Origin: Diploptera punctata
Taxonomy: Eukaryota > Arthropoda > Insecta > Blattodea > Blaberidae
Direction of reading: 5' to 3'
Assembly (NCBI GenBank): GCA_030220185.1
Contig: JASPKZ010003844.1
Coordinates: forward strand, 2,864,501-2,928,500
Length of the DNA stretch: 64,000 nt
Shown: positions 19,513-32,214 of the stretch, piece by piece
Numbering within the stretch: the first letter of the stretch is position 1
Layout: each line of letters opens with the position of its first letter
Position numbers and translations under genes: made by a program
The notes under the pieces: generated by a model
Told to the model about the DNA's origin: nothing
Database searches by the model: none
Seen by the model: only the letters and a program-made list of their open reading frames with translations

Positions 19513-20206
19513 CTGGGTCTGAAGTTCAAAGTTTCAAATTCAGTCGGAATCAAGAGGAGTTTTCAGAGCTTAAAAGTCCTGAGTGTGGATAACTTCCCTC
19601 GGAAGTGAAATAAAGCCGTGATCCTGTGTTGTACATTTATGGAACGTAAAATATCTTCAAGCCTGAATTAAGAGGCTCTGAACAAAATGTCGGTCCTGTC
19701 ACGTCCAGCTGAGAATTTGGGTAATAATGACCTAAAATAAAATACTAACACCTATATCTAGAAAATAATTAACTATTTTTATTAGATCATTCCTTATAGT
19801 GATACTGTTAAATTGAGACCGTTTGCTTTGCATGAGAACGGATAATGGCTTCTGAGAACTGTTTATATGTAAACTACATACATCGTTATTCATTTGTTTT
19901 GATATGATATAATCGATTACACGCTTCGCTTGTGCTGGTAATTTGTATGGAAAACTAAGGCAACATTTAAAAAGTCCCCTTTTTTACGACGATATATTCG
20001 AAACAGTTATTATTATTTTAATGTACGCTCCTTACTTTCCGAGCGATTATGAAATGACCACACATGTTTAAACATTAGGCCTACCACAGGTTTATGGCAG
20101 TCGTCAGTAAAATTAGGCCTACAGCTATTTTTTATTTTCATATTTGAAAATGAAATTAAATAATTTATTTTAAATTGTTTACGGCATTTTTTTTAACCCG
20201 AGGCCT
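19512..20206. other. Unassigned DNA with an old SINE-like segment
   Basis: 19530-19700 resembles the segment at 20250-20420 (CTTCCCTCGGAAGTGAAATA versus TTCCTTCGGAAGGGAAGTAG; AGAGGCTCTG versus AGAGGCCTCTG). They are probably two diverged copies of a tRNA-derived SINE. The rest has no recognisable feature. Confidence 0.4.
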
Positions 20207-21608
20207 GTTTTCTCATTCTTTATGTGAAATACAAATTATGTTTTAAACGATCCGAGTTATCGTTTTCGCTTCTGATTCCGAGGTTCCCGATTCAAATCCG
20301 ATCGGTGTCGATATATTTTGAGATCATGACTTCCTTCGGAAGGGAAGTAGATCCATGAGTACATATAAAAGAACCTCAATCGTGAAGTAAGAGGCCTCTG
20401 CTTAAAAAAAATGTCGTCACTTTACTTTCAAGCTTTGAATTGCGACGCTATTGACCTGAGCTGTTAAAGAGAGTCGTTAAATAGAAATGCTCAACTCAAC
20501 TATTATATGTTTTTCCGTGATAGTGCGTTTTGTCGTCCTTACCAGCAATGGCGACCAGGATTGAAAGTTCAACTTCCTACTTTTCGGGGTTGTCAACCTA
20601 AATAACTATACTGTAATATTACTCGTACTTATTACAACTCACGTGCGGGAAGTAAAACCACTGCCCTTTATGTATACTACGTACAATGTATATTCAGAAA
20701 ATATCCAAAAGGTAGTATTAATATACATTATACGAAACAAATCACTGCATTTTAAATGAACTGAACTTTATTTGAAACAATAAATACGTACTTGCGGCCA
20801 TGTTATCAATAATTGTTCTCAAGGCCTCCTGTTGTTTCAACTAATAAACTTTGGCCATACTGTTAACGTTTATCAGTTGTTTATAACGAACGTAAATATT
20901 TGCAACAAAGATGTTATTTTTTTACTATTATTTATTATTTTGAAAACACCATCGCGCAAAAAATAATGTACAACACACGTTTGTGAAGTGTTTTACAGAA
21001 TCTCGGAAATAAAAAACCTCGCTATCGCTCGGTTTTTAAACATTTTCCTCGATTCTGTAAATACGACTTCCCAACCTCGTATTGTAATATACTATTACAT
21101 AGGAGTTTTAGATAACAATTGATTATTATCTGTATATGCAGCATATTTATTAAGTAACGAGTGTAATTGAATGCTTTAATTTCATAATATGAAGACAATT
21201 CTTGTACAAAATTACTGCACCATGTTTTACGTAGAATAAGAAAGTTATTGCTGGAATATTGACGAAATATTAATAGAATATGCTTTGGGAATGATAAAGC
21301 ATTATAGACACGCTATAAATGGATTTACATTTATTTTCTTTGCTCAGTGGATTTAACATTGCATAAGTTATTTCTACTACGAAGTTAATCGAGATGCTAA
21401 GGGATAAGCTTCTATGAAAATTTGCTAAGTAATGCTTCTAATATCCGAGATTTTTTTAAACATGTAATACATCTAGTGGAGAGCCGCACAAACTCGAGGG
21501 TCAAATGGAAGAAACATCAAGGTGGCACGGGCCATAGGCCCTATTATAGCTTCATAGTTAAATATGGGAAATAACATTATGAGGTTCTTAATTCGTAAAT
21601 TAATGAGT

Positions 21609-21860
21609 CATTTTTTAACATCTTACCTCTTATTTTATGTTTCTTCAAACACGGGAACTAGTTTCGAGAGAAGGATCTCTCTCATTTTCAACCGACATTA
21701 TGACTACCGGATTTTCGTTGGAATCTCCATCAGTAACGTTGCCATCTGGTGTTGATTTGTAGTCATAATGTCGGTTGAAAATGAGAGAGATCCTTCTCTC
21801 GAAAACTAGTTCCCGTGTTTGAAGAAACATAAAATATGAGGTAAGATGTTAAAAAATGAT
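21609..21860. mobile_element. Hairpin MITE with about 100-bp TIRs (mirror copy 41750-42001)
   Basis: The termini TTTTTTAACATCTTACCTC and their complement bound a near-perfect inverted repeat of about 100 bp each (shared GGAACTAGTTTCGAGAGAAG and CATTATGACTAC) around a loop of about 50 bp. There is no coding capacity. The mirror copy in the other arm has the loop inverted as expected. Confidence 0.8.
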
Positions 21861-21875
21861 TTATAGCTGTTGTGG

Positions 21876-21931
<56 letters not shown>

Positions 21932-22059
21932 GAAAGTTATGAAGAGGAAATAGAAATAAGAAAGGAAAATTTGCAATTGCTTGCCTCAATGAAATATTGT
22001 GGGATAAAAATATAAGTAATAAAAATAAAATGAATGTATAGCATACAATTGTTAAAATC

Positions 22060-22445
22060 ATCATTACTTATGGAGCAGAACTTTGGTCATTAACAACAAA
22101 AATAAATAAGTATCTTTTGGCAACGGAAATGGATTTTATACCAAGGGCAGCAAGCATTTCATGAAGACAAAAAAATAGGAACTGAGTTATAAGATAGAAA
22201 ATGAAGATTGAAGACACTATTTTAGATTATATTAAAACTCAGCAATTAAGTTGGTACGACATGTCCAGTGAATGGAAGATCGGCTACCAAAATGTGTTTT
22301 TGGAATGGAAACCTGAGGGAATACGAGGCAGAAGAAGATCTAAAACCTCCTGGAGTCAGGGAAAATATTTATACATGAAGGAGGAACACCTACAACCAAG
22401 AGACTGGATGGACCGATAATATTGGCTATTAGGTATCGTACGATG
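22060..22445 (+). mobile_element. LINE ORF2 C-terminal remnant (mirror copy 41160-41550)
   Basis: Broken frames give a fragment with IKTQQLSWYDMSSEWK, VFLEWKPEGIRGRRRSKTSW and NHHYLW. This is the post-RT region of a non-LTR element (W.GH..RM..R.P/K..L.W.P.G.R.RGRP pattern). It is followed by (ATT)n at 22481-22548, probably its tail. Confidence 0.65.
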
Positions 22446-22483
22446 TCAAAGACATTAGTTAACCAATGATCTATCTATATATC

Positions 22484-22547
<64 letters not shown>

Positions 22548-23124
22548 TTGCTACTTTTATTTTTAAGCCTTTGTAATATATTTCACAAGTTCTTGTTTCA
22601 TTACTGGTAGACTAATATTGTAGTCTACCCTTAGCATATTTTAATGTATTTAAATGCTATAGGTCTACTGGGGACGGATAGAAAGTGATGGAGGGCGGTA
22701 GTTTGCGCATTCGTGATCTAGGGTCTCTGAGATTCGAGATCAATCGCTCGGAAGGTTAACTTCCCCTTCCGAATGTAACTGCAAACTTGACTTTTTTAAC
22801 TCTGAAAATTCAATTCATCTTAGTTGAAACTGAATCCGTGAACCTAGAATCTCTAGGGGTACGCGCTACCCTGAAATCATAAAGACCGATAATCTTGAAA
22901 TTCGTCGTAAACGGGATTTATACCTGCTATATTTAGTGATATTTTATTTAACGTATATGAAATTCCTTGACAGAATTTTTAATTAACGAGAGAAATATAT
23001 TTTTGTATTTTAAGCTTCGTTACCTCTGACATTAGAATTTTATATCATTAACGTTCATTTTTAGATATTATCTGTTTTTTGCTTTCTGCCTGTTCTCTGT
23101 ATACGCTACATATTATTTGGTATA

Positions 23125-23825
23125 CCTAATGTTTCCGAAAATGATTTGCAACGATCAATTTATAATTTACAAAAAATAGGTGCCAAATTTAATATGGAAA
23201 TATCAATTAACAAAACTAAAATTATGGCATTTCATGGGAAGGACCCCATACAAAGTAAAATCTGTCTCCAGAATAAAATTTTAGAGAGATCTAATCAATT
23301 TAAATATCTTGGATATTATCTCTCTATCTGGGATGAAAAGGATATCCCTGAAAAAGTTACTAGTTATAATAAAAGTTTAGGAATTATTAATCAAGTTATG
23401 AAACCATCCCTTGTACAAAAAAACACCAGATTACGTTTATATAACACTTTGGCTAGACCAGTGTTGACCTATGGTAGTGAAGCATGGACACTAAAAAGAC
23501 AACATGAAAGCAGAATAACGGCTTGTGAAATGAGATTCATGCGCAGAACAGCGGGTTACACCAGATGGGATCGGAAAAGGAACACCGATATCTTAAAAGA
23601 ATTGAAGACTACGCCAATTTTGGAATATATTAAACAGTACCAACTAAATTGAAAACACCATCTTGAAAGAATGAGTTCAAATCGGATCCCCAAAGCTGTT
23701 TATAATTATATACCAAGAGGATGAAGATCACTGGGCCGTCCTATGAAACGCTGGAGGGAAAATTTTCTATAGGATCGTAACAGGCCTTGGCTTAATACTT
23801 GGAAGGAAGAAGAAGAAGATACCTA
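23125..23825 (+). mobile_element. LINE fragment, RT thumb and C-terminus (mirror copy 39805-40505)
   Basis: 168 codons are open and more follow after one stop: MEISINKTKIMAFHG, QFKYLGYYLS, LYNTLARPVLTYGSEAWTLK, RFMRRTAGYTRWDRKRN, then LGRPMKRW. This is the segment after the YADD box of a non-LTR reverse transcriptase. The palm is missing, so it is 5'-truncated. The tail continues in RPWLNTWKEEEED. In the right arm the same ORF is split by an extra T in a homopolymer near 40205. A third related copy lies at 32215-32640. Confidence 0.8.
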
Positions 23826-25969
23826 ATGTCAATTGTTAAACTTGTAAACACAACAAAAAATATTCTCTGTGTTATATGTTTGTAAATTCCTCAGTGCAGT
23901 TGTATATATTAAATTAGTCAATGCTAATAAAATCCATAATAAAATTCCGTTGAGGTAAATAGTTACAAAAGAAAATATTATAATAGTTACCTGTCAGGTG
24001 CAATTGCAAACCAGATATATTCCAACTTAAATTCTACCCCCCTTAAAAATAAAACTTTACAAGGATTATTTAACTCATGCCACAAATGCTAGTCAATGAC
24101 CAATCACGTTTCAATGAATTTTGTTTTACAACCAATGACAGTCGTGTTTCACCTCGCTCTTTATCGATTTCTCTTTATCAGCTCCTGCTCTTGTGATAAA
24201 GAAAGTTCCTCCTTTTTAATGTTCTGAACAGGTCAAAGCATTATTTTCCTCCAACAAATACATTGAATACAGCAAATAATGAAAAGATTCCTTGATTTTA
24301 CTGAGTTGTTTACTAAAAAAATAAATGAATAACCCGTAATGTTGATTATGATATATAGTTTGATGTGTTTCATTATTTCTCCACTTGGGTACATTCTTAC
24401 AATATTGCGATCTTATTTTGGCAATAAATAATATGATCTAGCTGCAGTGAATGAACATAACCTCACATTTCTTATTTGTTTTCAAACATCACCGTTTACA
24501 TTAAATACATACATGTTTTAAAATAACTATAGTTAAACAATGATTTGTGAGTAAACAGCTTAATTTTATTCGTTAAATAGTCCTAACAAATGCCACTCTT
24601 GATTTCCAAATTCTCTAGATAAATTCACTCCTCGAATCGTGAATTTATCGATAATTTGGAAATCACTCGTGGCATTACTTATGATAATGAAGATATCTGG
24701 AACTTTAACAAATTTTATAACCTTTTCACTTATACTGTGCCGTCGTCCTCAACTAGATTAAATTTTGTTTTATTTTTAATTTAAAAAATTGATGAGAGAA
24801 TAAATAAAGGCAAATCTGCCATGTCAAAATTAAATGGTGTTTTATGAGCAGGGAGCGGGGTTCTAGTTAGCATACAGTGAAGTAAGAATGCGCGGACTAT
24901 AAGGAGGGAGGACGCACCTGTGACCTTGCAGTGTTCAGTATAAACAAATGATGTTCAGTGGAAGGCATTATACACTGCTTCAAAAACAATTACACCAGGA
25001 TAAAGAATTATAGAAGGAAGCAAACAATCGTATGTTTAGTTATTTGTAGTGTGCAATAAAACTACTTCATTTTGAATAAGGGTTTAATGTAAGAAATTTT
25101 CTCTCATACGTCCTGATTATAGTTATTGCAATGTACAATAATATACTTCCGAAATGCACAGTTCTTTACTACTCTGTATGCAGCGAATAAATGAAACAGT
25201 CGCTAAGAAACACTCTGTTGTAGAATAACGTGTCCTGCGCAGTACACACTCCGTGTGGCAGCTAATATGAAGCATATGTTTACTTACTCAAACCCCGCTC
25301 CCTGGTTATGAGATAAGAATATAAGTTCAAAAACAAACGTTTTTAATACAATGATTAGTACAATGGCATACGGCACAGAAGTATGAGTATTAAAATCTAG
25401 AACAGTATCAATACTAATAAATTTCATTGTTAAAACCGTTGAGGTGGAGAGTCATAAAATAAAATAAGTTAAAATATATCTTCTTAGGTAAGATCCGTCG
25501 TCCTCAACTTATAAAATATGTATTCTTTATGCCTGTAGGCCTTTCAGAACATCCGTTCCATCTTCAGAAGGTCCCTGTTCGCTACAACATCAACCATCAT
25601 ACTTATTAAAATTATTCCTTATCCTTATTTACACAGTTGATTTGCTGCCCAGAATATATTATTTTTCCCAAAGTTGATTTTTACGAAAATAAAAAAGTCC
25701 CACGTACCGTTAATAACATTTTCCGTGTTAAACTCAACCTGGAGAAAAAAATGAAGAGTTACAAACCTTGTTCTGGTTGTTTACTCAATTGTTAAATATA
25801 TTTTAAAATGCAAGAAAATTGATCTTTGCCTCATAAAAGGGTCCTTCGATAACTCTTATATTAGGCGTATTTAATCTCTTTAATTACAAGTCTCCTCCCT
25901 CAAAGTTGTAGATTTTGATCCTCTATAAAAGCATGTTATGGGTTAAATATATTACGAAAAAACATACAT

Positions 25970-26520
25970 GAACATTTATAATGGTAGGATGCAATTAGAA
26001 ATAGAAGGGAAAGTATAGAACAGGTCATCAAATTAGAATATTTAGGAATAGAAATTAATAGCAGCAACATATGGAATTCTCCATCAAGCAAATAATGCGA
26101 ATAAAATACTTGGATATTTATATAATACTTTTTGGAAAATAAAAATGCAAGAATACGTAGAAACAAATGTAAGAATTTACAAATCTGTCATAAGACCAGT
26201 TCTAACATATGGTTGCGAATGCCGAACAGAAACTCAAAAAACAAAACAGTATAATGAAACAACCGAAATGAAAGTTTTAAAGAGAATCTGAGGAAAATCG
26301 CTGAGAGACAAAATTCACAGTTCTGTTATAAGAGGAGAATGTGAAACTGAACCTATAAACCTTTGGATAAATGATAGAAGACTAAATTGGAACTATCACA
26401 TAGTTAGAATAGAGAACAGTAGATTAGTGAAGAAATTACGTGACCGGACACCTCAGCAGAAAATGCATTTAGGAAGACCACAACTACAATGGAAGGACGT
26501 TACCAACCTGAAGTGAATGA
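25970..26520 (+). mobile_element. Decayed LINE ORF2 fragment (mirror copy 37110-37660)
   Basis: Frames with stops read IKLEYLGIEINSSNIW, YKSVIRPVLTYGCECRTETQ, and DRRLNWNYHIVRI followed by LGRPQLQWKDV. This is the typical order of motifs in a non-LTR ORF2 C-terminus. The ORF predicted on the other strand is a shadow. Confidence 0.65.
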
Positions 26521-26609
26521 ACACGCAACTAGCTGCCTGCTTTCATGTCTAGAGGAAGAAGTATACAGAAAAAAAAAGTAAATAAAAAGTTATTAACATG
26601 TGGCTCAGA

Positions 26610-26990
26610 GTCCACCGCTGTGGTCTCGAGGTAGCGTGCTGCCTTGTCATGCAGCGGGCCCGGGTTCGATCCCCGGTCGGGACAGTTTTTCTGGATGAGG
26701 TTTTTATCGGGGTTTTTCCTCACCTGTAAGACAAATGTCAGGAAAACTTTAAGGCCCAAACGGTCCCCGAAATCATATGGTCATCGCAATCATCATCATT
26801 CATATTCATCTTAGGTTAAGCATAGGATTAGGGACTCTCCTGGCGCACCATTATCATCATCATCACCCATCATATCATCGGGGCAACGTAACCCCGCCTT
26901 CCAGGCGCCCCAATCTCAGAAGTGGGTTACAAGTACGCCATGCCAGGAGAGAAACCAGGAATGTCGAAAGACAAACCTGGGGCATTTAAA
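26610..26990 (+). mobile_element. SINE-C, best copy (mirror copy 36638-37017)
   Basis: The head GGTAGCGTGCTGCCTTGTCA and B-box GGGTTCGATCCCCGG show a tRNA origin. The body contains GAGGTTTTTATCGGGGTTTT and the tail GTAACCCCGCCTTCCAGGCG plus a (CAT)n run. 'CPDRGSNPG' peptides arise by translating the tRNA-like head and are not genes. An A-rich end lies at 26988-26997. Confidence 0.8.
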
Positions 26991-26994
26991 AAAA

Positions 26995-27345
26995 AATGTA
27001 GCTCAGAAACATTGCATTTAAAATCGAGAACAACATATACATTTCATAACAAGTATGCTAAGTGGAGAGAAAGTTAGAAATAATGTTTTAAGAAAAAAGA
27101 TTAAATTTCAAGGATCCATAGAAAAATTATCAAAACATCAAAATTAAAACGGTTTGAACATATGAAAAGGAAGATGAATGACAGTTTACCGAAGAATATC
27201 TATAAATAGAACCCAAAAAGGGAGAAGAAAGAGAGGAAGACCAGAACTAACATGGATGCAATGAGTAGTCAGGAAAATGAAAAAAAAAAGCGGCTTGGTT
27301 GAAAGTGCATGGAAATATAGAGAGGAATGTAATTTGCTTATTATA
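26995..27345 (+). mobile_element. Decayed LINE C-terminal fragment (mirror copy 36290-36640)
   Basis: Reads GEKVRNNVLRKKIKF, ...RTQKGRRKRGRPELTW and VESAWKYREECNL in broken frames, a non-LTR ORF2 tail. Confidence 0.5.
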
Positions 27346-28654
27346 CAATCTCGAGAATAAAATAGAATATTATAAGGCTGATCGTTATATTAAGGGCTGA
27401 TTTAATTGAGACCTAAATAGATAGAGTACACGTGAAGCTTTAATTGTAAAACTATTTTTTTTGGTTATAATATGAAACCTATAAAAGTGGGAAGTTTGCG
27501 AACTGAATTCTAAAGGAGGGTGTTGTCGGTATTGCGTTGCATCACGTTGATTCCAGGTCAGCCGACAGAGGAACGTAATAAAGACGAGAATGCATCGGAA
27601 CGTCATTATTAATCCTTTATTTGAAATTCCTGGTCTACTATATATTACTGCTATATGGGAGCATAAAAAACTATATCCAGTGGAAATAGAATTGCGCGTA
27701 TTTTAAATTCAAATTGCTTGAAGTATACATAATCAAATAATACATTTTGAGTCACAAATGTATCGGTTTTCCTGAACAAAAATGTACAGAAGTTTATTTA
27801 AGCATTATTTTATAATTATGGGAAATGTTTGTCTACTTTTTATGTTATAGATATCTCCCTAGAGGACGTGAAACAGAACAATGTTTTTCATTTTTAGTAT
27901 TTCACTATTAAAGTACGTAATAACTCCTATATATTATATGATGTTAAAGGTAAATGTTTATTTTATTTTGTCTTAATTAAATTTATACCAAAAACGTCCG
28001 TGGAATATAACATTTTCAAAGGAATAAGTTGTTCCATTTTAAGTGACATATATATATATATATATATAACTCTACGATGTTAAAATAATTGAGATATCAT
28101 AACGGAATGCACGAATACATTTCTGTACATTTGTTCGAGAAATATGCAAATCCCAAATGTATAAAAAGTTTTCATTATATTTACTCTAATGAATTCCTAT
28201 TTAAAATCTGCTAACTTAGGCATATATCATCACTCTGTATCGTACATTTATTAAGTGACTGTAAATGGGGTGGGTATTTTTTATCCGTTCGTTCTGTTTT
28301 TAACCAAAAACTAAATTTTTCTATCCCTTAGACCTTAGAGAAAGCAGTAATACTATATGCATGTAATTTATATCCACTATAGTTATACTTAACGGTTTTC
28401 TTTATAATTCAAATAATTATCTTAATATAAGCATAATTTATCATAAACATCTTGCATATCATTTTGCAATATGAGTTACGGTGCGTTTTCGTCATACAGC
28501 TGGGATAACTGTGGTCACCGCAGGCCACTTTTTGTTACAAGAAATGTCCACTTCTTCATTATCATCATAATTGCCTGTACTATTAAGTATTATTATTACT
28601 ATTATTATTATTATTATATTATTCTCAAGATTGTTGAACAATTTTTTATATTCA

Positions 28655-28940
28655 ATGCCCCAGGTTGTCATTTCGACATTTCTGGTGTTCTCTCCTGGCA
28701 TTGGCTTAATTATAACCCACTTCTGAAGTTGGGACGCTTAGAAGATGGAGTTAGGTTACCCCGATGATATTATGGGTGATAAATGATAATGAAGCGCCAG
28801 GAGAGTTCTTAACCTCAATTCCAGACCTTGGGCAACCAGAGGAATAATTCCCTTTAAGGAAAAAGTCCTATGATTTGACCGGGAATCGAACCTGGTACCT
28901 ATGAACAGTAGTCAGAAACGCTGACCACCTTGAGGCTGAA
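28655..28940 (-). mobile_element. SINE-C variant with different head (mirror copy 34683-34972)
   Basis: It shares the tail GACATTTCTGGTGTTCTCTC with other SINE-C copies. The head on the minus strand (CAGCGTTTCTGACTACTGTT, B-box AGGTTCGATTCCCGG) differs from the GGTAGCGTGCTGCC type, suggesting head exchange between SINE subfamilies. Confidence 0.65.
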
Positions 28941-29036
28941 AAGTGGAGATAATGAAATGCAACAATTATTTACTAATTTTAATAATGCAAAACAACTTAA
29001 ATCAATCCATTTAATATTGTTGCATCACTTTTAAGT

Positions 29037-29049
29037 TTATTATTATTAA

Positions 29050-29112
<63 letters not shown>
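29037..29112. repeat. (ATT)n microsatellite (mirror copy about 34520-34585)
   Basis: About 75 bases of (TTA)n, one of many such runs here, commonly at ends of LINE/SINE fragments. Others are at 21878-21931, 22481-22548, 29577-29645, 31375-31420 and 32640-32715. Confidence 0.85.
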
Positions 29113-29113
<1 letters not shown>

Positions 29114-29300
29114 TTATGAGATTAAACACAGAAGGCTAAAACGGTATGGACACGTAAGAAGAATGCAGGATGGAAGATCACCCAAGGCTGTATATGCATG
29201 GAAAATTTAAAGAAGGAGCAGAAAAGGAAGACCAAGAACAACCTGGAAGAATAACATTCAAAATTCAATGAGGAAATTTGGTGTAACAGATGAAGACACA
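29113..29300 (+). mobile_element. LINE ORF2 C-terminal fragment crossing the inner IR1 boundary
   Basis: Reads [20 protein letters not shown], then RKGRPRTTWKNNIQNSM and VTDEDTEDR, a non-LTR tail. The inner end of inverted-repeat arm 1 falls inside this fragment at 29240. The right arm contains only its first part before the (CTAT)n satellite starts. Confidence 0.65.
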
Positions 29301-29386
29301 GAGGACAGATAACGATGGAGAACTTTAATTAAGTGAAATTTGTGAATGTTTGTTGCAAACTGGTAGTCTATAAGTCCGCAGTCATT

Positions 29387-29391
<5 letters not shown>

Positions 29392-29450
<59 letters not shown>
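29392..29450. repeat. (TA)n microsatellite
   Basis: Pure (TA)n of about 55 bases, flanked by TGTGTGTA and CACACACAAATGACTTA; the flanks are partly complementary. Confidence 0.85.
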
Positions 29451-29454
<4 letters not shown>

Positions 29455-29574
29455 CACACAAATGACTTAATATATATCTTTTTTTTAAATTCATGTTAAT
29501 TACTAAGATTGATTGGAGATAACCCTCAATGATGAAAATTCTCAAAATGAAAAAAAAATATTATTATTAACTTA

Positions 29575-29647
<73 letters not shown>

Positions 29648-30124
29648 TAGCTTGGGATTGGTGGTGATAATAAGTAAGGTGCAAGTTTGAATTTACATGC
29701 TTTACACTTCATTAGCAGTAAGTACGTGAAGAGAATATGGGATGCTACATTACATAGCCAGCATATCAAATAGATGTCGTGTTCCATCATGAAGTTCGTT
29801 CTAATTTGTGTTCCAAACTGTCTATGTGTTCTTCTCATTTATCACCGCTATTTTAGCTTGTATGTAGCCCGCTGTTTATATTCTACAATCTCTCTAAATA
29901 TATTAAAACTAGTTCACTAATGTATTATTAATTTAAATATGTTCAGCCTGCAGTTAACCTAAATATCATCTTCTATCATGATCGCAGAAATAATTGAAAT
30001 GTTGTGTTGGTTCCGATTGGAAGACAAGTGAAATAAACATTGTCTATGCTTCTTATACAACACTTTGTCCACCTCATCACCCCTTTATACTTACATTCGC
30101 TTCCATTCACTATCTTCCTACCAT

Positions 30125-30347
30125 ATCTTAAATATAATAATAATAATAATAATAATACTTTATTTATTCTGGCAGAGTTAAGGCCATAAGGATCTCTCTT
30201 CCACTCAACCAGCACAAATACAAATAAATATTCGACAAATATAGATATACACTATACTAATTATAAACAGTTAAAGATACAATAAATGTAGCAATGTAAA
30301 TGTCATGTACAAACAACATTTTATTGGGTAATAACAATAATGATACG

Positions 30348-30383
<36 letters not shown>

Positions 30384-30720
30384 TAAATATGATACATTAT
30401 ACGGGAAACACCAATTAATATATATATATCTTACACTGGATAATAATGAAGTCGAGTTTAGAGCAAATATAAATTTAGATTTCTTTTAAAAGATGCCAAT
30501 GTCCGGCAGCCCCTTATTTCTTGTGGTAGGGAATTCCAGTTGCGAGAAGTGGAGATGGTATATGACATGGAGTGATGTGATGTCCTATGTTGCGGTATAT
30601 TAAGTAAGAGACTATGTTGTGATCTTGTGTTTAAGTTATGGTTTGAGGATAGATACTGGAAACGGGATGATAAATAATTGGGAATCTATATACTATAGAG
30701 AGAAAATTTAACTCTAGCTA
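30125..30720 (-). mobile_element. Dispersed repeat, probable LINE 3' region
   Basis: Minus-strand reading ends in AATAAATAAAGTATTATTATT, that is a polyadenylation-like signal and an (ATT)n tail. The body (GCCAATGTCCGGCAGCCCCT, GTTGCGGTATATTAAG, GATACTGGAAACG) is shared with 55220-55520 plus 56081-56165. No protein domain was seen. Confidence 0.55.
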
Positions 30721-30744
30721 TGCCTCTATAATCGAACATCTCAG

Positions 30745-30985
30745 TATTCCTCATCTTTCCTTGTTTCAGCTATACGACTCTCCAATACCCTCCCGTCATA
30801 TATCAAGGACTGCCCGACTCAAAAACAGTTAAAAAAAAAAGGCTTACTAAATATTTCCGTAGACAGAGTAGTATATAAATAATGTTCTAGGTATATTTTT
30901 TATTGTTCTTTTATGTTTTGCACTTCCATTACCAAGTCAATTATTTAATCAAATTATAGGTTATTTATTGTTATATTATTATTAT
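30745..30985 (+). mobile_element. LINE (CR1/jockey-like) extreme C-terminus
   Basis: Reads SAIRLSNTLPSYIKDCPTQK followed by QLKKK and a short tail, the R.WN.LP..I.....FK..LK pattern at the end of CR1/jockey-type ORF2. It is followed by A+T-rich 3' sequence and (TTA)n. Confidence 0.6.
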
Positions 30986-31370
30986 GAGTGGTACGTGGTC
31001 AGCGTTCCGCCTCATACTGACATCTAGGAAACCAAGGTAGTACTAGGACGGGAAAATTCGGTAAATTTTGCTTAGAGGCCTTTTCATTCAGGCTTAAGGA
31101 TTTTTTACGAGCCTGAAAATCTTCAGACTCGGGACCCACGGCTTAAAGTCCCTCCCGGAGGACTTGCTGCTTGGATTTCTCCGTCCTAAAAAACCCATCG
31201 ACCCCGGCCGGGTTTGAACCCGCGACCCTCGGGACCAGAGGCAAGGAGCATAACCACTAGTCCACCGCGGCCGACATACGAAAACAAGTGTTACTAAATT
31301 AGTATGGTTCAAATTCTACCCTGTAGGGGGAGAGAGCCTAAATCTCTGTAAAGGGAAAATATAGGCTTAC
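30985..31370 (-). mobile_element. SINE-D copy
   Basis: The minus strand starts with a tRNA-like head near 31275 (GCGGTGGACTAGTGGTTATG, B-box GCGGGTTCAAACCCGGC), then a body with TCCGGGAGGGACTTTAAGCC and GAAGATTTTCAGGCTCG. The flank 31285-31370 (ACAAGTGTTACTAAATTAGT) recurs in inverse next to the SINE-D copy at 50060-50165, so the repeat unit may be longer than the SINE. Confidence 0.7.
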
Positions 31371-31374
31371 AAAA

Positions 31375-31421
<47 letters not shown>

Positions 31422-31422
31422 C

Positions 31423-31762
31423 CACCTCTGTGGTTCGAAATAGCATGCTGCTTTGTCACGCAGCGGGCCCGGGTTCGATTCCCGGTCGGGACAGGCTCCT
31501 GGGTGAGGTTTTCTTCGGGGGTTTTCCTCACCTGTAAGACAAATGTCAGGAAGCTTAGAGCCCAACGTTCCCCGAAAATCATCCGGTCAGCATCATCATC
31601 CTTATCATTATCATCATCATCATCATCATCCTTTACCGGCATGGAAAGCAACCGGAAGCTACCACACCTATAATTTCCTAGTAGGCCCTAAAGCTGCAAA
31701 GTATAGCAGAAAATGCTATGATTGCAGTGAAAGACCTGCCCTCGGGCAGAATTACTATGGAT
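31423..31762 (+). mobile_element. SINE-C2 copy
   Basis: The head ATGCTGCTTTGTCACGCAGC and B-box GGGTTCGATTCCCGGTC are as in SINE-C, but the 3' half differs: CGGCATGGAAAGCAACCGGA, then GCTATGATTGCAGTGAAAGA. The same 3' half occurs at 5555-5690. Related copies are at 53815-54066 and 61686-61945. Confidence 0.7.
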
Positions 31763-31854
31763 GAATTATTATTATTACTATTATTATTTTAATTTTTTTA
31801 TTATTTCCTTGTCACTTGCATATTGTGTAACCTAAGTCTATTAATTAACTAACT

Positions 31855-32095
31855 AACTCACTGGCACTATCGAACCCGTATGTTTATGACCGCGTGGACA
31901 TAAGCTCTCCATACATCCCTATCCTGAGCTAATTTTTTCCAATCATTCCCTATATAATATACTTCCCACAAATCATGGTTAACGTTATTCTCCCATCTCA
32001 TTCTTGATATACCAACTGGGCGTTTTCCCTCTGGTTTTCCTACAAGAAGCTTACATCCACGTCTTTCATTCCCCATTCGTGCCACATGTCAATGT
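31855..32095 (-). mobile_element. LINE family L5, 3' end copy
   Basis: Encodes ARMGNERRGCKLLVGKPEGK, RPVG.SRMRWENNVNHDLWEV and DRDVWRAYVHAVINIRV, as in the 18378 copy, followed by the common terminus and a (GTTA)n tail at 31842-31858. Confidence 0.75.
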
Positions 32096-32214
32096 ATATT
32101 ATATATCGTTAATCAAGTTGTAGATAATTCATATTGTTAGTATCTGTACAATTTAGCCCTAGTGAAGTGGTTGAGAAGACCTTGTGTCTTAACTCCATCA
32201 GGTAAATTATTATT

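Larger units (their letters stand above)
20207..29240. repeat. Left arm of giant inverted repeat 1 (about 9.0 kb)
   Basis: This is the reverse complement of 34387-43404 along its whole length. The outer ends match at GTTTTCTCATTC and the inner ends at CCAAGAAC. Mirrored landmarks include the MITE (21609), LINE fragments (22201, 23146, 25970), a SINE-C (26610) and a second SINE copy (28655). Differences I could see are few and include homopolymer or short indels. Confidence 0.9.

Noticed and set aside
26529..26759. ORFs with CPDRGSNPG-type peptides (also 31338, 36867, 57535, 8724)
   Set aside because: These arise from the tRNA-like head of SINE-C copies read in antisense; the peptide is the B-box in translation.
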